A stretch of 64,000 nt of DNA from Mauremys mutica (lineage: Eukaryota > Chordata > Testudines > Geoemydidae). The notes below the pieces were generated by a model. It made no database searches and was not told where the DNA came from. It was given only the letters and a program-made list of their open reading frames with translations. The position numbers and the translations under genes are program-made. Shown in pieces: positions 31,831 to 44,108 of this stretch. The stretch's first letter is position 1, and each line of letters starts with the position of its first letter. Location of the stretch: contig NC_059072.1 in assembly GCF_020497125.1 (NCBI RefSeq), forward strand, positions 57,322,697-57,386,696, read 5' to 3'.

Positions 31831-32905
31831 TGTGAACAAAGATGACAACAACTTTGGTCACATCATTCAAAATATTTAGTCTTATTGTAAAATAAAATCA
31901 ATTTTCAGCAGTGCATGTACAGTCCAGATTATTTCCTCAGTTAAAGTTAGCATTTGTAACTGAAATGTCTCAGCTACCTATAACAGTACATGAATGTTCA
32001 CAAAGACAGGTATTTAGCTGCCTGGAACTCAGCTATATGATTATAGTTCTGAAATTCTGATTTACTGACACTAAAATAGCTTTTTTCCTAAAGTACAACC
32101 TCTGAACTGCATCCAGGATTGCCATTTTCTGAACTCTCCAGTCATTTCAGGTCAGTGGGAAAAAAGGACTAATCATGGGTGCAAGTAGGGAGATCAGAAA
32201 GTAACAGCTAACAGATATTTTTAGATAGTTCCGCTTTAAAATCAGCTTAAACCAATTTGAAAGTAGAAAATATCAGACAAAACATAGTCACCATAGAAGG
32301 GGAAGGAAGGAAGAAATTTAAACACTGAGAACTTCAGTTGCCAGCTAAAAGAAAAATGAAAGCATGTCATTCCCTTTAGCTGACAAAACAACAGAAGATG
32401 ACCATATACCTAATACATCCCTCTGAAAGCTGTGATTAGAACCTTACACGGTGACAGCCACAAAGGACAGCTACATCAAGTATCCGTGTCTCTGATCCTG
32501 CATTCAGATCCACACAGGCCTCTGCTTGTGTCTGTATGAAGCCCCTCTGATATCAATAGGATTGTACAGGCTTAAGGATTCATCCACATGAATCCAAATG
32601 CAGGATGGAGGTCCAAAAGTGCAGTCACAGTGGGAATGATCCTGTCTGGTGCTGAGTGCCCTTAGTTTCCATAGTGGTCAATACTAGATGAGGGCAGTCA
32701 GCATCTCAGGAAGTATGCAGAAACTTGCAGGACTGGACCCACTCTAGAAGTCCTAAGAAGTGGTGCCCTACAAAATAGTACCGGCAAAAGAGAAAAGAAA
32801 GAGTTGAAAACAACGCTGGTCTGGATATGATGGAATAAATCAAGGAAACCATCTAAAATAGCTAAAGAAAAAATAAATCATAAAATCAAATGGTAATAAA
32901 CAATT
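31831..32905. other. NELL2 intron, nothing recognised
   Basis: AT-rich. A weak inverted motif lies near 32510-32605 (cctctgatatcaataggatt against aatccaaatgcaggatgg) without clear ends. Confidence 0.4.
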
Positions 32906-32992
32906 GGGGCAAATCCATAGCTGGTGTAAATCAACATATCTCTAGTGATGTCACTGTGGCTACATTGATTTACCCGAGCTGAGGATCTGGAC
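32906..32992. repeat. Imperfect palindrome of about 87 bp
   Basis: It reads aatccatagctggtgtaaat on the left and atttacccgagctgaggatc on the right, arms complementary with scattered mismatches. Third member of the family at 21045, 28364 and 36009. Confidence 0.7.
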
Positions 32993-33349
32993 CTATGTGT
33001 GTTAGTGTGGTTTATGTTTAGAAAAGATATCTAAACATCTTTCCTAAATTATTAATACAGAAAACATGCCTTTCTCTATTCCTTCACATTCTCTTTTCAT
33101 TTGCCATCTCAATGAAAGGCAAAAATTTGTTAAAAAATGGAATTGTTGTATAAATTAAAAAAAATGGACAAAGCCGCTTATGTTGATTAACTGATTATTT
33201 CCCTTGGCCATCTCCAACTCCATTCTCCTTTGCCAGCCTGCAGGTGTTCTACACTGATCTCTGCAAAGAGGTGAGTGATGGTACAGATTTTTGTAAATAA
33301 ATGAAGACAGTCTGGGACTGATTCTCCTCTGCCCTGGTTTGATGCCAGT

Positions 33350-33478
33350 TTAATTCTTTTGACTTCAATAACTATCTTTTTACAGCATCTAGCACAATAA
33401 AGTCCTGGTCCGCGACTGGGACTCCTAGGCGCTAAAATAATATAACCAATAATTAATAATCGTAATCATAATCTGCAA
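33350..33478 (-). repeat. L2/MIR-type SINE tail, inverted
   Basis: It includes tacagcatctagcacaataa, gtcctggtccgcgactggga and ctcctaggcgctaaaataat, the reverse of the tail seen at 29561-29725. Degenerate. Confidence 0.6.
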
Positions 33479-34074
33479 TGTAAAGCTAGTGGAGTGGAGA
33501 ATCACGTCTTACATGGTTACTTCTTCTTCCAACTGTGAATGTTTTTATGACAGAGAGAGTTCACTAAAAGTTGTGTAAGAACTTATGGCCTGTTAAAGAC
33601 AAGTCTCTGTACAAGGAGGAGGGGGCTGCAAAGAGAAATTAAAATCTGACAGTGAAGAAGCAGTAATCTACATTTATCAAGAATAAATGTTTCCTTTTAA
33701 CTCATACATTCAATTATCTTTATTGTCATCCATAAAAAAAATCAAAACCATAAAAGATACTTAATGAGATTTAAAGGTGCTAGCCTTAATCTCAATTTCA
33801 TCAATACTAAATAAGTCATTCCTCACTTTAGCATAATTAAACATGGCAAATATCATTAAGATGCATTGACAATATTTTTACTTCCTAATATTGTGAACAA
33901 GAAAATACATATTATAAGCTTTAGCAAACATCCAATTTTATGTTCACAAATTCTACTTGTTTATATTTTTGCTGAGCCCAATCCTATGCTCATTGCAGTC
34001 AAAGGAAAGACTCCCATTGACTTTAGTGGCCATTGAATTAGGTCCCATCATTTAAGAATTCATCGTTATAGCTT
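33479..34074. other. NELL2 intron, one degenerate palindrome only
   Basis: AT-rich. Around 33978-34050, gcccaatcctatgctc, gactcccattgactttag and gaattaggtcc form a weak palindrome of the CAATGG type. Confidence 0.45.
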
Positions 34075-34180
34075 CCCAACAGCAAGATCTATTAGGCCGT
34101 AGAATATTCTCCCAAGGGAAGTGGTGAAATATTTAAAACTAGACTGGACAAAGCAAATGAAGATATAATGTATGGAACAA
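34075..34180 (+). mobile_element. CR1 fragment, plus strand
   Basis: It reads ctcccaagggaagtggtgaa and then aaactagactggacaaagca, a CR1 3' untranslated segment in forward orientation. It abuts the reverse CR1 that starts at 34181, giving a head-on pair. Confidence 0.6.
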
Positions 34181-35100
34181 TCGTAGAATCATAGGACTGG
34201 AAGGGACCTTGAGAGGTCATCTAGTCCAGTCCCCTGCACTCATGGCAGGACTAAGTATTATCTAGACTATCCTTGACTGATGTTTGTCTAACCTGCTCTT
34301 AAAAATATTCAATGTCGGAAATTCCACAACCTCCTTAGGTAATTTATTCCAGTGCTTAACCACCCTGACAGTTAGAAGTTTTTCCTAATGTCCAACTTTT
34401 GCAAGTGTTACACTGTTGACTCATATTTAGCTTGTGATCCACTATGACCCCCAGATCCCTTTCTGCAGTATTCCTTCCTGGGGAGTCATTTCCCATTTTG
34501 TATGTGTGCAACTGACTGTTCCTCCTAAGTGGTGTAATTTGCATTTATCCTTATTGAATTTCATACTACTTATTTAAGACCATTTCTCCAGTTTGTCCAG
34601 CTCATTTTGAATTTTAATTCTATCCTCCAAAGCACTTGCAACCCCTCCCAGCTTGGTATCATCCACAAACTTTGTACGTGTACTCTCTTTGCCATTATCT
34701 AAATCATTGATGAAGATATTGAACAGAACTGGACAAGAATTGATCCCTTTGGGTTTCCACTTGATATGCCCTTCCAGTTTGACTGTGAACCACCGATAAT
34801 TACTCTCTGGGAACCATTTTCCAACCAGTTATGCACCCACCTTATAGTAGCTCCATTTAGGTTGTATTTCCCTAGTTTGTTTATAAGAAGGTCAAGAGAT
34901 ACAATATCAAAAGCCTTACTAAAGTCAAGATATACCACATCTACCACTTCCCCCTAACCACAAGGCTTGTTATCCTGTCAAAGAAAGCTCTCAGGTTCGT
35001 TTGACACAATTTGTTCTTGACAAATCCGTGCTGACTGTTATTTATAATGTTATTATCCTTCATTGGCCTAGATGAATTAACACATCCTTTTCATTATAGT
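34181..35100 (-). mobile_element. CR1 LINE 3' portion, minus strand
   Basis: In minus-strand sense it starts with an RT piece MVDVVYLDFSKAFDIVSLD near 34945, then NWLENGSQRVIIGG and SSGNPKGSIL. It later has RDLGVIVDHKLNMSQQCN near 34465 and a 3' end ggtcccttccagtcctatga at 34181. The RT frame is damaged by frameshifts. The 3' end belongs to a different CR1 subfamily from those at 23581 and 42404. Confidence 0.85.
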
Positions 35101-36008
35101 TATTATTTAATTATCCAAATGTGTGCTAGGCACCTCCTGAAACAAACATAAGACATGATTGCTATCCAGAGAAATTTTGCAAACGAATGATGGACATGAT
35201 ATACGAGGAGGTAATAAAATGGAAGAGTTGGGAGAGAGAACAGGAGGCATATTATTGAAGCGAAAGAGCCTAGCATACAGTCCTTGGGTTACCTGAGAGG
35301 GAAAATTAAGACAGGGCAACACAGAGCCACCCCAGACCATGAGGAAGCACCCAGGAGACAGCTGGTCCTGCTACAATGGGGGAGATGGGTAGTTAATAAA
35401 AAAAATGTAAACCTCAAATTAGTTCCAAGTTTTGGGACTGTTTGAAAAGAAGGGGAAGGAGAATTGCCCTTATGATACTGAAATCTGATCCCTTGTATTT
35501 AGTAATATACCAGTTTTCCAGTAATAGTAATCCTATTATGAAAGTTTACTTTATAATCAGCCTTTTTACAATCATATATATATACAACTGTTTCATTTAA
35601 TAGCACAACTATCAAGTAGAGAAGTATTACAGTAATATATCAGAAAAAAAATTAATGGTCTACACACTGGAGGGAGAGACGATCTGTTGCCAGGGTGATG
35701 ACTAATTTATTCAGGAAAAAATTGCAGGTTTTTAAAATTCCTTCTTACCCTTTCATAGAACCAGAGGTTGGCTAGCTTCAGTAGCTATAGCTGCTACAGA
35801 AAATATAGAGAATATCCCTTCTATATCTCAAACAGTGATTATACTATCAGAAAGAATTAAACCTCAAATGCTTCATGTCTTTCAAACCTAAAAGGTGTTC
35901 TTTACAAACTACTGTACAAGTTTTTATAGGTGTATGTCCATAACCGAGAGGAAATCTTTACTATCTTTAGAAACTTATGAGCCAGCTAGTTAAATGTTAC
36001 AGTTATAG
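35101..36008. other. NELL2 intron, nothing recognised
   Basis: AT-rich without recognised elements. Confidence 0.45.
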
Positions 36009-36093
36009 GGCCAGATCCAGAGCTGGTATAAATTGGTATAGCTCTATTGACTACAATGGAGCAATGCTTATTTACACCATCTGGGTATCTGGC
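36009..36093. repeat. Imperfect palindrome of about 85 bp
   Basis: Left arm gggccagatccagagctggt, right arm atttacaccatctgggtatc, centre ctattgactacaatgg. Fourth copy of the family. It lies 288 bp downstream of the NELL2 exon ending at 36381. Confidence 0.7.
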
Positions 36094-36380
36094 ACATAAT
36101 GTTATGATCAACAACAGCGAAATGGCTTTTTATGCCCTTAGCAGCAGGAGACATTTAAAGAGTGACAGTTGTTCCACATTCTGTTGGCGGATTTAGATTT
36201 TTGAATATCTATTAATTTGCATAGTGCGTGTTGCCTTACACTATAGCTGCTTGAAAGTGATCTTCTGCACAACAAATCTTACCGTCATTTTCTTGAGCTT
36301 ATTTTTCTGATTTAATTAAGGCATGTATTTGTATTTAGCAGTATATGAATAATACAGGAAATATAGGTGGCAGTACTTAC

Positions 36381-36531
36381 CTATGATCTAAATGATGAAT
36401 AGAAAGAATAACACCTGAATTTAAATGAGCTTGTTTTAGAGTCACTAAAACTGTGAATTCATATTTATTTCTTAACTTCTGAAAAAAGACTTCAGCTGTC
36501 TCTGGGGATGCTTTTACATTTCTTGAAGTAT
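36381..36531 (-). CDS. NELL2: NELL2 exon, start of thrombospondin-N/laminin-G-like domain
   Basis: This 151-bp exon reads TSRNVKASPETAEVFFQKL and then KYEFTVLVTLKQAHLNSG, ending HHLDHR. This is the early part of the NELL2 TSPN/laminin-G-like domain, a beta-sandwich involved in heparin binding and secretion-stage folding. The acceptor is the AG at 36532-36533, after a run of T (minus strand), and the donor is GTAAGT at 36375-36380. The exon enters with two bases of a split Asp codon and leaves with AG of a split Arg codon, completed by the first base of the exon at 17199. The 5' neighbour exon, which would carry the signal peptide and mature N-terminus, was looked for to 64000 and not found, so the upstream intron is at least 27 kb. 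Confidence 0.94.
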
Positions 36532-38399
36532 CTAAAAAAGAAACAGAAAATCATTGAGAATAGACTCTGGTTTTAAATAGCACTCTAAATCCACAGAGCT
36601 TACCAAATAACAAGTTACATATTATTAGTACAGTGACAAATAGGCAAGAACAGCCATCACATTATGGTCAATAATAGCTTACAAACAGCTCTGGACAGCA
36701 CAGCCTGTTTTAATGAAAGAGGATATATTTTCTAGGACACAAGTGCTATCCCCTGTTCTTTTTAAGAAAGTGCCTTAGGCTCTTTTACTTCTCCATAGAT
36801 GGACAGATGGTTCCTTTAATATCTCATCCAAAGTACGGCACCTCTAACAATGCAGCTCTCCTACATTTTACCACAAAAAGTGTCAACACTTGATATGAGC
36901 CTAAGCTGTCTTGTGAGACCTGAACCCTGATCTTATGGCTTCTACAAAAATGAGCTTGCATGGTATCAAAGGACAATTAATTTTGTCTTTACAGAAGGTT
37001 TACTCAATTCAAAAGGTTTACTATCAATGGATTAAAACACAACTTTCGAAACCTTTCAATATAAAATTTGTAAAGATCACCAAAATTAGTGTTGGGCAGT
37101 TTGCTGATGTACACACACATGAGTGTATGCTTGCCAGAGACTAACTGTAAAAATGAAATTGTTAAGAATCCAAACGCAAACAACAACAATACAGTGTGGA
37201 GTAGATCTTCATTCTAATTTGCACATAACGTTAGCAGAGTACAAAGAGCCCAACTTTGAGTCCCACAGAGCCAAATTTACAGAACAAGGTGTCACACGAT
37301 CAAAATGAGGAAACAATTCCCAGGTTTTTCATAATGCATTATACTAGGAAAATATTTAAGATATGTATTTTATATAAAGAATGAATTCATCGGAGTGTGC
37401 AATCAACCGGGTCAAATCTAAATCAGTTCATAAGCTTCCTGTCTTTGCATTTTGACCAGCACTAATGCAATGACATCAGCAGTAGACAACCAACTGGAAT
37501 GTAAATGCTGACTTCTCAGTTGGCAATACAGGAAGATTACAACAAGCTTACTTCATTATTCTGGAAACACGTTTTTAAGGTTTAAGAGGTACCTATAAAA
37601 GTTGTACTCTGCATCCCTAAGCAAACATGTTTATTATTTTGAAAATAAATATTTTGTAAATGTGGATAGAGGAGATGCAGAAATTTATAACCCACAGAAA
37701 TTTGAGCCAAACTTATCCAAGTTTTTACACCAGGGCTAAAATTTGGTCCATTTTTCTTTAACATGGTGGATCCAAGAGACAGAAACTTTCCTTTAAAATG
37801 CCTTTTTTATGATTTCTTGTCTTTTCTATTGTGGCTTATATAACACCCTGTATGTAGCAGACATCCATGGTATTTTAATGAAACTATTAATAAATTATGA
37901 AGCAACTCAAATGAAATTACATCAAAATGTTCATTTTTAGCCATGGGACACTAGCAGAATGGAATGACATAGGTTTGCATGCTACAAGATGGTTTAACTG
38001 CATTAACAGTTTCTAGCAATATAAACAATTTATTTCCAACAGATAGAGAGGGGAAAAGGAAAGACACACATGGGAAATTTTCTCCATCCACTATCACGAA
38101 TTCTTAATGCACACAAAATTCCTACTGAATGCACTGGGAGTGGAGGGTACACACGAAATGCAGGATAAGACTGAAGAACTAAAAACAAAATCCCAGCCTA
38201 AGGTTAAATCAACAGAATCATCTATCAAGATGCAGAAAAACACAAGCAGTGAGAGTTTTCAGAAGGGGAAAGCATCCACCACCTTATCTGCAGTTAATGG
38301 CAGTTGTGAGTTCTCAGAAGCTCTGACAGTCAGGCCAGTGTTTTTTATGCTTAGGGGTCCATTATTTTAGCATTAACATTGCAAATATATTCCAATCAG
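36532..38399. other. Upstream NELL2 intron, nothing recognised
   Basis: AT-rich. The 87-codon frame at 38107-38370 is Lys/Ser-rich low-complexity sequence without splice signals or family resemblance. Confidence 0.45.
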
Positions 38400-38530
38400 G
38401 ACCGGGGCCTATTTAGTGCCACACGCCATACAGACACATTTTGTTTTGTGTTTCTAATGCCGAGCACAATGGGATCCTGGTCCACGATTGGAATTCCTAG
38501 GCAATACATATAATAAACAAGAATCTCTGA
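38400..38530 (-). repeat. L2/MIR-type SINE tail, inverted
   Basis: It reads ttctaatgccgagcacaatg, ggatcctggtccacgattgg and attcctaggcaatacatata, the reverse of the tail at 29561-29725. Confidence 0.6.
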
Positions 38531-40232
38531 CCTGAAAAGCTTACAAGAAGTCTCAAAGTAGTGGAGTAACCTGCAACTCAGTGTGGGTGGCAGAAGCAAG
38601 CAAGACCTGAGTGAGTTCAGACCAGAGAATAATTGTTCTATTAACCTGGAGTGGATGGAAATTTTCTTTGGTATCTAAATTTAATTTATTAAACTAACTG
38701 CAGTAATGTTGCTCGTCTCTTGCCTCTAGCACTTCTATAGACTTCCTGCAAGGTTTATGGGCCTGGTTTTGCTCACTGGAAATTTTGCTATTGACTTCAA
38801 TGGAAGTATGATCAGTTATTCTAAATCTGAATTGATATTTTGGTATATAATAATAAGGTATAGAACAACATGCAAATCCTAATATGATGCTTGTGAAGTC
38901 CAATATTAACTATGGTTGACTGACAGTGTTCCAGGCCTTCCCGTATTGCTCTGTTTTAGACAGGGGTTGCACTGGGGTCTATTGTTGCATCGCGATGTTT
39001 GAATGCACAATAACTAGTAAAATCTATTAGTGTAAATTGGCATTATACACATAAAAACTTCATGCAGGGAGGGGAGAATAGTCTATACAGTGGACATTTA
39101 AAAAAAAACAAAATTGTATTAAAAGAAAGAAAAATATTGGTGAAATCAATATAATGTGCACATTAGGAGAGAATATATTATAGATGGGGAAACGTATTTT
39201 GAGACCAAAACTCTAAGTGTTATATGTGCACCTTTATACACACAACTGATTGCCTCCACACATGTGTGTCCACAACTCCCATTGGGGTCACAAGAAGCTG
39301 CACACAGCCATTGCTCCAGATGATCAGGCCTTTTGTCAATAAACAAACCATGGGCACTGAGTGTAACTGCCTGCTCCCATGCTCTGACCACATGCCCTTC
39401 CACCTATGTTGGGAGGGTAAGGCATGGAGCACATATAACCAGCTCTATGCCAACCAGTGGGGGAATCCTCAGTTGCTTATTTAAGGCGGAGGTACCACTC
39501 CTCTGTGTGCTGCCCGAGTAGGGCAAAGGGACTCTAGTGTGAGTCCGTTTCTGGCCTCCTTTTATTTGCAAAACACGATTCAGGCACATTACTGAACAAG
39601 AGTTACACCCAGCCTCTATAGGCTTTCATCACAGCTTTGTACCTGAATCTCAAATACAGGCAAAGGAATTCTCCTTTGGACCTCTGTGCTATTGCACAGT
39701 TTTTTACCATATTAGGACACTCTGAATCCCAACATGTTAAAGTGACAAAAATCAAGTTTAACTCCCAGAATATGGAACTGCCAATCTCCTGGTCACCAAA
39801 CACCATTACTACAGGCAGATATGTTTGTGCTGATTACACTGGAGAAACTGCCTGTTCTTTTGAAAGTAATATATAAGTAATGAAGTCTTACAAAACACAG
39901 TGTAGGCTTAGTAGTGCAGGGGTCAAGAAGGACTGCCATTCCATGGACAATATAGCAAAATTGGCCAGTAGAGTTTTCATAGTGCTCCTAAGGGAGTCAG
40001 GATATTGGACCCAATTGGACCAGTGCTCTAATAGAATAAGGCAAATCTTTTATTTAGATTACCCTTAAAATGTGAAACTCAGTACTTACTTGATAGATTA
40101 CTTTGTCAGGTATCAAAATGAACTGTGTACCAACATTTATTCAACACGACAGGTAAATTTTTATGAATTAATGAAAACCCCTTATTATTTGCACCTTTTC
40201 AGACGTGTTCACAATCCCCAAATGTCTTAGAG
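38531..40232. other. Upstream NELL2 intron, nothing recognised
   Basis: A CAATGG-type motif is visible at 38776-38812. The GC-richer block 39230-39590 has several overlapping short frames but no recognisable product or repeat ends. Confidence 0.4.
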
Positions 40233-40362
40233 CAGTTGTTTTCAACCCATAGTCCACAGACTCCCGGATGTCCACAGACTATGTCTAAGATCTCCAAAAG
40301 GGTCCATATCTCCATTCAAAAATGTTTAGGTATCTGCAAATGAAAAGGTTTGAAAACCACTG
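40233..40362. mobile_element. 130-bp hAT-type MITE, degenerate
   Basis: It starts cagttgttttcaaccc and ends ggtttgaaaaccactg, complementary termini of the hAT type. Flanking 8-mers tcttagag and tccattga do not match, so the insertion is old or the edges have mutated. Confidence 0.65.
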
Positions 40363-40729
40363 TCCATTGAAAACCATAGAAGAATGAACTCTCTGATGTA
40401 ATCCAGATTAATAATTTGTGATGTCATGTAATTTACATAGGAGATTTATGCTGCACACATTTTTAGTGTAGTTCACAAAAATCTACTTAAAGCAGAGGTA
40501 TATCTCATTGGAGTCTAGGGCCCCAAAGTATGTAAACTATAAGCGCTATCAGTTTGTATGAGAAAATTACTTCTGATAGAGATACCTGAATAGAGGGCTT
40601 AACTTTATTATAATACTACAAATACATTTGAGAGAGATTTGGACCCCTCATAACAATTCATAAATCCATATGTGTTATTAACACTCAGTTTTCAATTTCT
40701 ACAAGAATAAACTCTATAGTGACAATGGC

Positions 40730-40742
40730 GGGGGGGGGGGGG
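40730..40742 (+). repeat. Poly-G run
   Basis: Thirteen consecutive G after atggc. An ordinary homopolymer, but it could be a sequencing or assembly weak point. Confidence 0.9.
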
Positions 40743-42403
40743 AGGATTCAATTTCATAGTCTGGTACATGTCTCAGATTGTTCCATTTAGTGGCTACAGC
40801 ATGAAAATGTCTTGTAATAAGGGTAACAATGCCCATGGAGAAAGATCTATTACTAGAGTTGAGACAGCCCAGTTGTCAAAAGTACCGAAAAATGATGCAG
40901 TTAGCAGAGATTTTTTTTAAAATATGCAATATTAATCCTGGTCAATAAGGATGCCAAATAATTAACTGTATAGGTAGTTTAATGCCTTTTCCCCCCAAAC
41001 CACATGCAATATAAATATGGGACCAAGTACCATATTACTGTTATGGCCCAATCCTGCAAGGTGCTGAGCAGCCTTAACTCCCACTGAAGACAAATGTTAA
41101 TGAAAATGGAGGACTCTATTCTTCACAGGGGGTTCTCAGGGTCTTTAAGGATCAGGCCCATGAGGTGTAGAGATGCTATTTTCTGCTCTATAACTGAAGC
41201 ACTGAAGTCCAGCTGACCAACCCTCAGTAATGCCAACAAACTGCATACAAAATATTTAAGGACTAATAAGATGCTTCCTTGGCTAAAATAAAAATAGATA
41301 ATTATTAAAATAAATAGGTAGCTGCACCTAACAGATGGTATGTCTTCAATTGTTTGGGGTTGGTTTGGTTTTTTTTCTTCTATTTGGAGCTAAACTTACA
41401 ATATGCACCTAACTTCTGAAAGAGAATTCTTGCAAAAAAGTCCTTTAAGGAACACTTGCTAATGAATCAAGCTCTGTGTTTTCAGTGTAATGTGCATACA
41501 ATCAGCTTTTAATAGCGATAAATCAATTCTGCACCTAAGTGAAAATTTGCTGAACTATCTGAATTAAATTCTAGTGGCTTGTAAGAGAAGGAGAAAGGCT
41601 GCAAAGTATAACAGTACGGAGAATGTAATAACGCTAGTTTGATTTTGTACCATTTTCCAGTGCTTGGTGGAATCAGTAACATAAGCATATATTCACATTG
41701 TCATTTCCTCTTCTCATTACAGTCTTTTACTGAGAACACTTTGACAGAGGATTTTTAATCCTTCTGTCTGCAAAGGACACAGGTATCCAGCACTACTTTT
41801 ACTTTGCATAGTTCTTTAACCTAACCAGCTGATTTGCAGGGTCACGTTCTTTTGGTAAATGAGGTAGAATGGCAAGCCAATCAACATGCAGAATCTTTAC
41901 AAGGTTGAAATAGCAGCACACACTCTCAAGTGTAACACTGCATTCAAATTCATGAATCTCACTCCTGTATCAATGATTGTAATGAAACCTGAAAATGGAA
42001 TAAAACTTGTATTACAATAAAAGACTGCAATATTATGATGCTCATTTGATTCTGCACTGGGAATGCTTTATTTTTTAAAAACTTGAATTTTTATTTGAAT
42101 TGATGCACAAGATTCTAATTTGTAATACAGCATGAGCTACCAGTCTTTTACAATTTTTCCTTCCCCTGCCATCCTCTCCCACCCTCCACTAATACGTTCC
42201 CAAATGTCTGGCATGTAACAATGTGTCATATAGAAAGGAAAAAACTAGGGAGGGTGTAATTTTTTCAAAAACACTTGAGCCTAATTTAGTTCTTCAAAAC
42301 TAAAGCCAAGCTCAAAAACCTATTTCATCTACAAGTAAGGGATTTGGAGAACTGGTTCCAGTTTTATCCCATCTGTAATATACTAATGCACTAATATACA
42401 TTA
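40743..42403. other. Upstream NELL2 intron, one degenerate palindrome
   Basis: Around 41045-41165, cccaatcctgcaaggtgctg and cttaaggatcaggccc-like ends make a weak inverted pair of the cAATGG group. The rest is AT-rich without identifiable features. Confidence 0.45.
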
Positions 42404-44108
42404 TTGTATACTAATATACTAATCCTGGAACAATTTTTGAAAGAGAAAGTAGTTAAGGATATAGAGGTGAATGGCAATTGGGTTAAAATACAACATGGTT
42501 TTACAAAAGGTAGATCATGTCAGACCAACCTGATCTCCTTCTTTGAGAAGAAAACTGATTTTTTTAGACAAAGAAAATGCAGTAGATCTATTCTACCTGA
42601 ATTTCAGTAAGGTATTCAATACAGTTCCACACAGGAAATTATTAGTTAAATTGGAGAGGATGGGGATTAATATGAGAATTGAAAGGTGAATAAGGAACTG
42701 TTTAAGGGGAGACTACAATGGTTCATACTGAAAGGTGAATTGTTCAGCTGGAGGGAGGCTACTAGTGGGGTTCCTCAGGGATCAATCTTGGGACCAATCT
42801 TATTTCACCTTTTTATTACTGACCTTGGCACAAAAAGTGAGAGTGTGATAAAATTTGCGGATGACATAAAGTTGGGAAATATTGCCAATATGGAGGAGGA
42901 CAAAAATATCATACAAGAAGATCTGGAGGACTTTGAAAACTGGAGTAATAGAAATGGGATGAGATTTAATAGTGCAAAGTTCAAGGTCATGCACTTAGGG
43001 ATTAACAATAAGAATTTTTGCTATAAACTGGTGACGTATCAGTTGGAAGTGACAGAGGAAGAGAAAGACGTGGTTGTACTGGTTGATCACAGGATCACTA
43101 TGAACCACAAATGTGATGCAACTGTGAAAAAAGGCTAATGCAGTCCCATCAGGCGAGGTATTTCCAGTAGAGACAGGGAAGTGTTAGTACCGTCATACAA
43201 GGCTCTGGTGAGACCTTACCTGGAATACTGTGTGCAGTGCTAGTCTCCCATGTTTAAGAAAGATTATTCAAACTGGAACAGGTGCCAGGAAGGGTTATTA
43301 GGATGACCTGGGGAATGGAAAACCTACCTTATGAAAGGAGACTCAAATAGCTTGGCTTGTTAAATCTAACCAAACGAAGGCTGAGGGGAGATAGGTTTGC
43401 GCTCTATAAATACATCAGAGGGATAAACACCAGGGAGGGAGAGGAATTCTTTAAGTTAAGCGCCCATGTGGACACAAGAACAAATGGCCTGTTTATATCC
43501 ATCAACAAGTTTAGCCTTGAAATTAGGTTAATGTTTCTAACCATCAGAGGAGAGAAGTTCTGGAAGGGAAACAGTGGGGGCAAAAAACCTAACTGGCCTC
43601 AAGGCTGATCTGGATAAGTTTATGGCGGGGATGGTGTGATGAGACTGCCTATAATGGCATGTAGCTGACCTGCAACTGCTAACAGCAAATATCTCCAATG
43701 GCTGCTGATGGGACACTAGATGGGCAAGGCTCTGAATTACTACAGAGAATTCTTTCCCAAATATCTGGCTGGTGGGTCTTGCTGACATGCTCAGGGTCTA
43801 ACTGATTGCTGATATTTGAAGTCGGGAAGGAATTTTCCCCTAGGTCAGATTGGCAGAGAACCTGAGGGGTTTTCACCTTCCTCTGCATATTGGGGCATGA
43901 GTCACTTGCAGGTTTAAACTAGTGTAAATGGTGGATTCTCTGTAACTTGAAGTCTTTAAATCATGATTTCAGGATGTCAGTAACTCAGCCAGAGGTTAGG
44001 GGTCTATTTCAGGACTGAATGGGTGAGGTTCTGTAGTCTGCAATGTGCAGGAGGTCAGACTAGATGATCATGATGGTCCCATCTGACCTTAAAGTCTATG
44101 AGCCTAAT
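42404..44108 (+). mobile_element. CR1 LINE, RT C-terminal half and 3' end
   Basis: It begins with an RT finger segment (GFTKGRSCQTNLISFF), then an open stretch 42686-43138 with LKGELFSWREATSGVPQ, ILGPILFHLFITDLG and IKFADDIKLG (catalytic FADD). FNSAKFKVMHLGINNKN and EVTEEEKDVVVL follow. After a frameshift come the thumb region (TKRRLRGDRFALYKYIRGIN near 43370) and the 3' untranslated part, ending ggtcccatctgaccttaaag at 44095. It is a sister of 23581-25132 by amino-acid similarity. It is 5'-truncated and inactive. Confidence 0.88.

Larger units (their letters stand above)
1045..36531 (-). other. NELL2: NELL2 gene, partial (seven internal exons)
   Basis: NELL2 is a secreted, oligomeric, heparin-binding glycoprotein with an N-terminal thrombospondin/laminin-G-like domain, a coiled coil, VWC domains and EGF repeats. 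From established knowledge it is a Robo3 ligand that repels commissural axons, and a ROS1 ligand in lumicrine signalling to the epididymis. In this window seven minus-strand exons with AG acceptors and GT donors connect in phase and spell the laminin-G domain end, the coiled coil and VWC1. Codons split across introns rejoin correctly, for example AG+G at 36381/17199 and A+CC at 10290/10108. The protein matches NELL2 rather than its paralogue NELL1, as in CTMKGTTYREFESW and APAYVDGKCCKEC. The first exons and all exons after VWC1 are outside the window. No frame damage is seen in any exon, so the gene is probably functional. Confidence 0.95.

Noticed and set aside
38107..38370. Lys/Ser-rich 87-codon frame as a possible small gene
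   Set aside because: Low-complexity composition, no splice or start context, no known domain; best regarded as a chance frame in intron.
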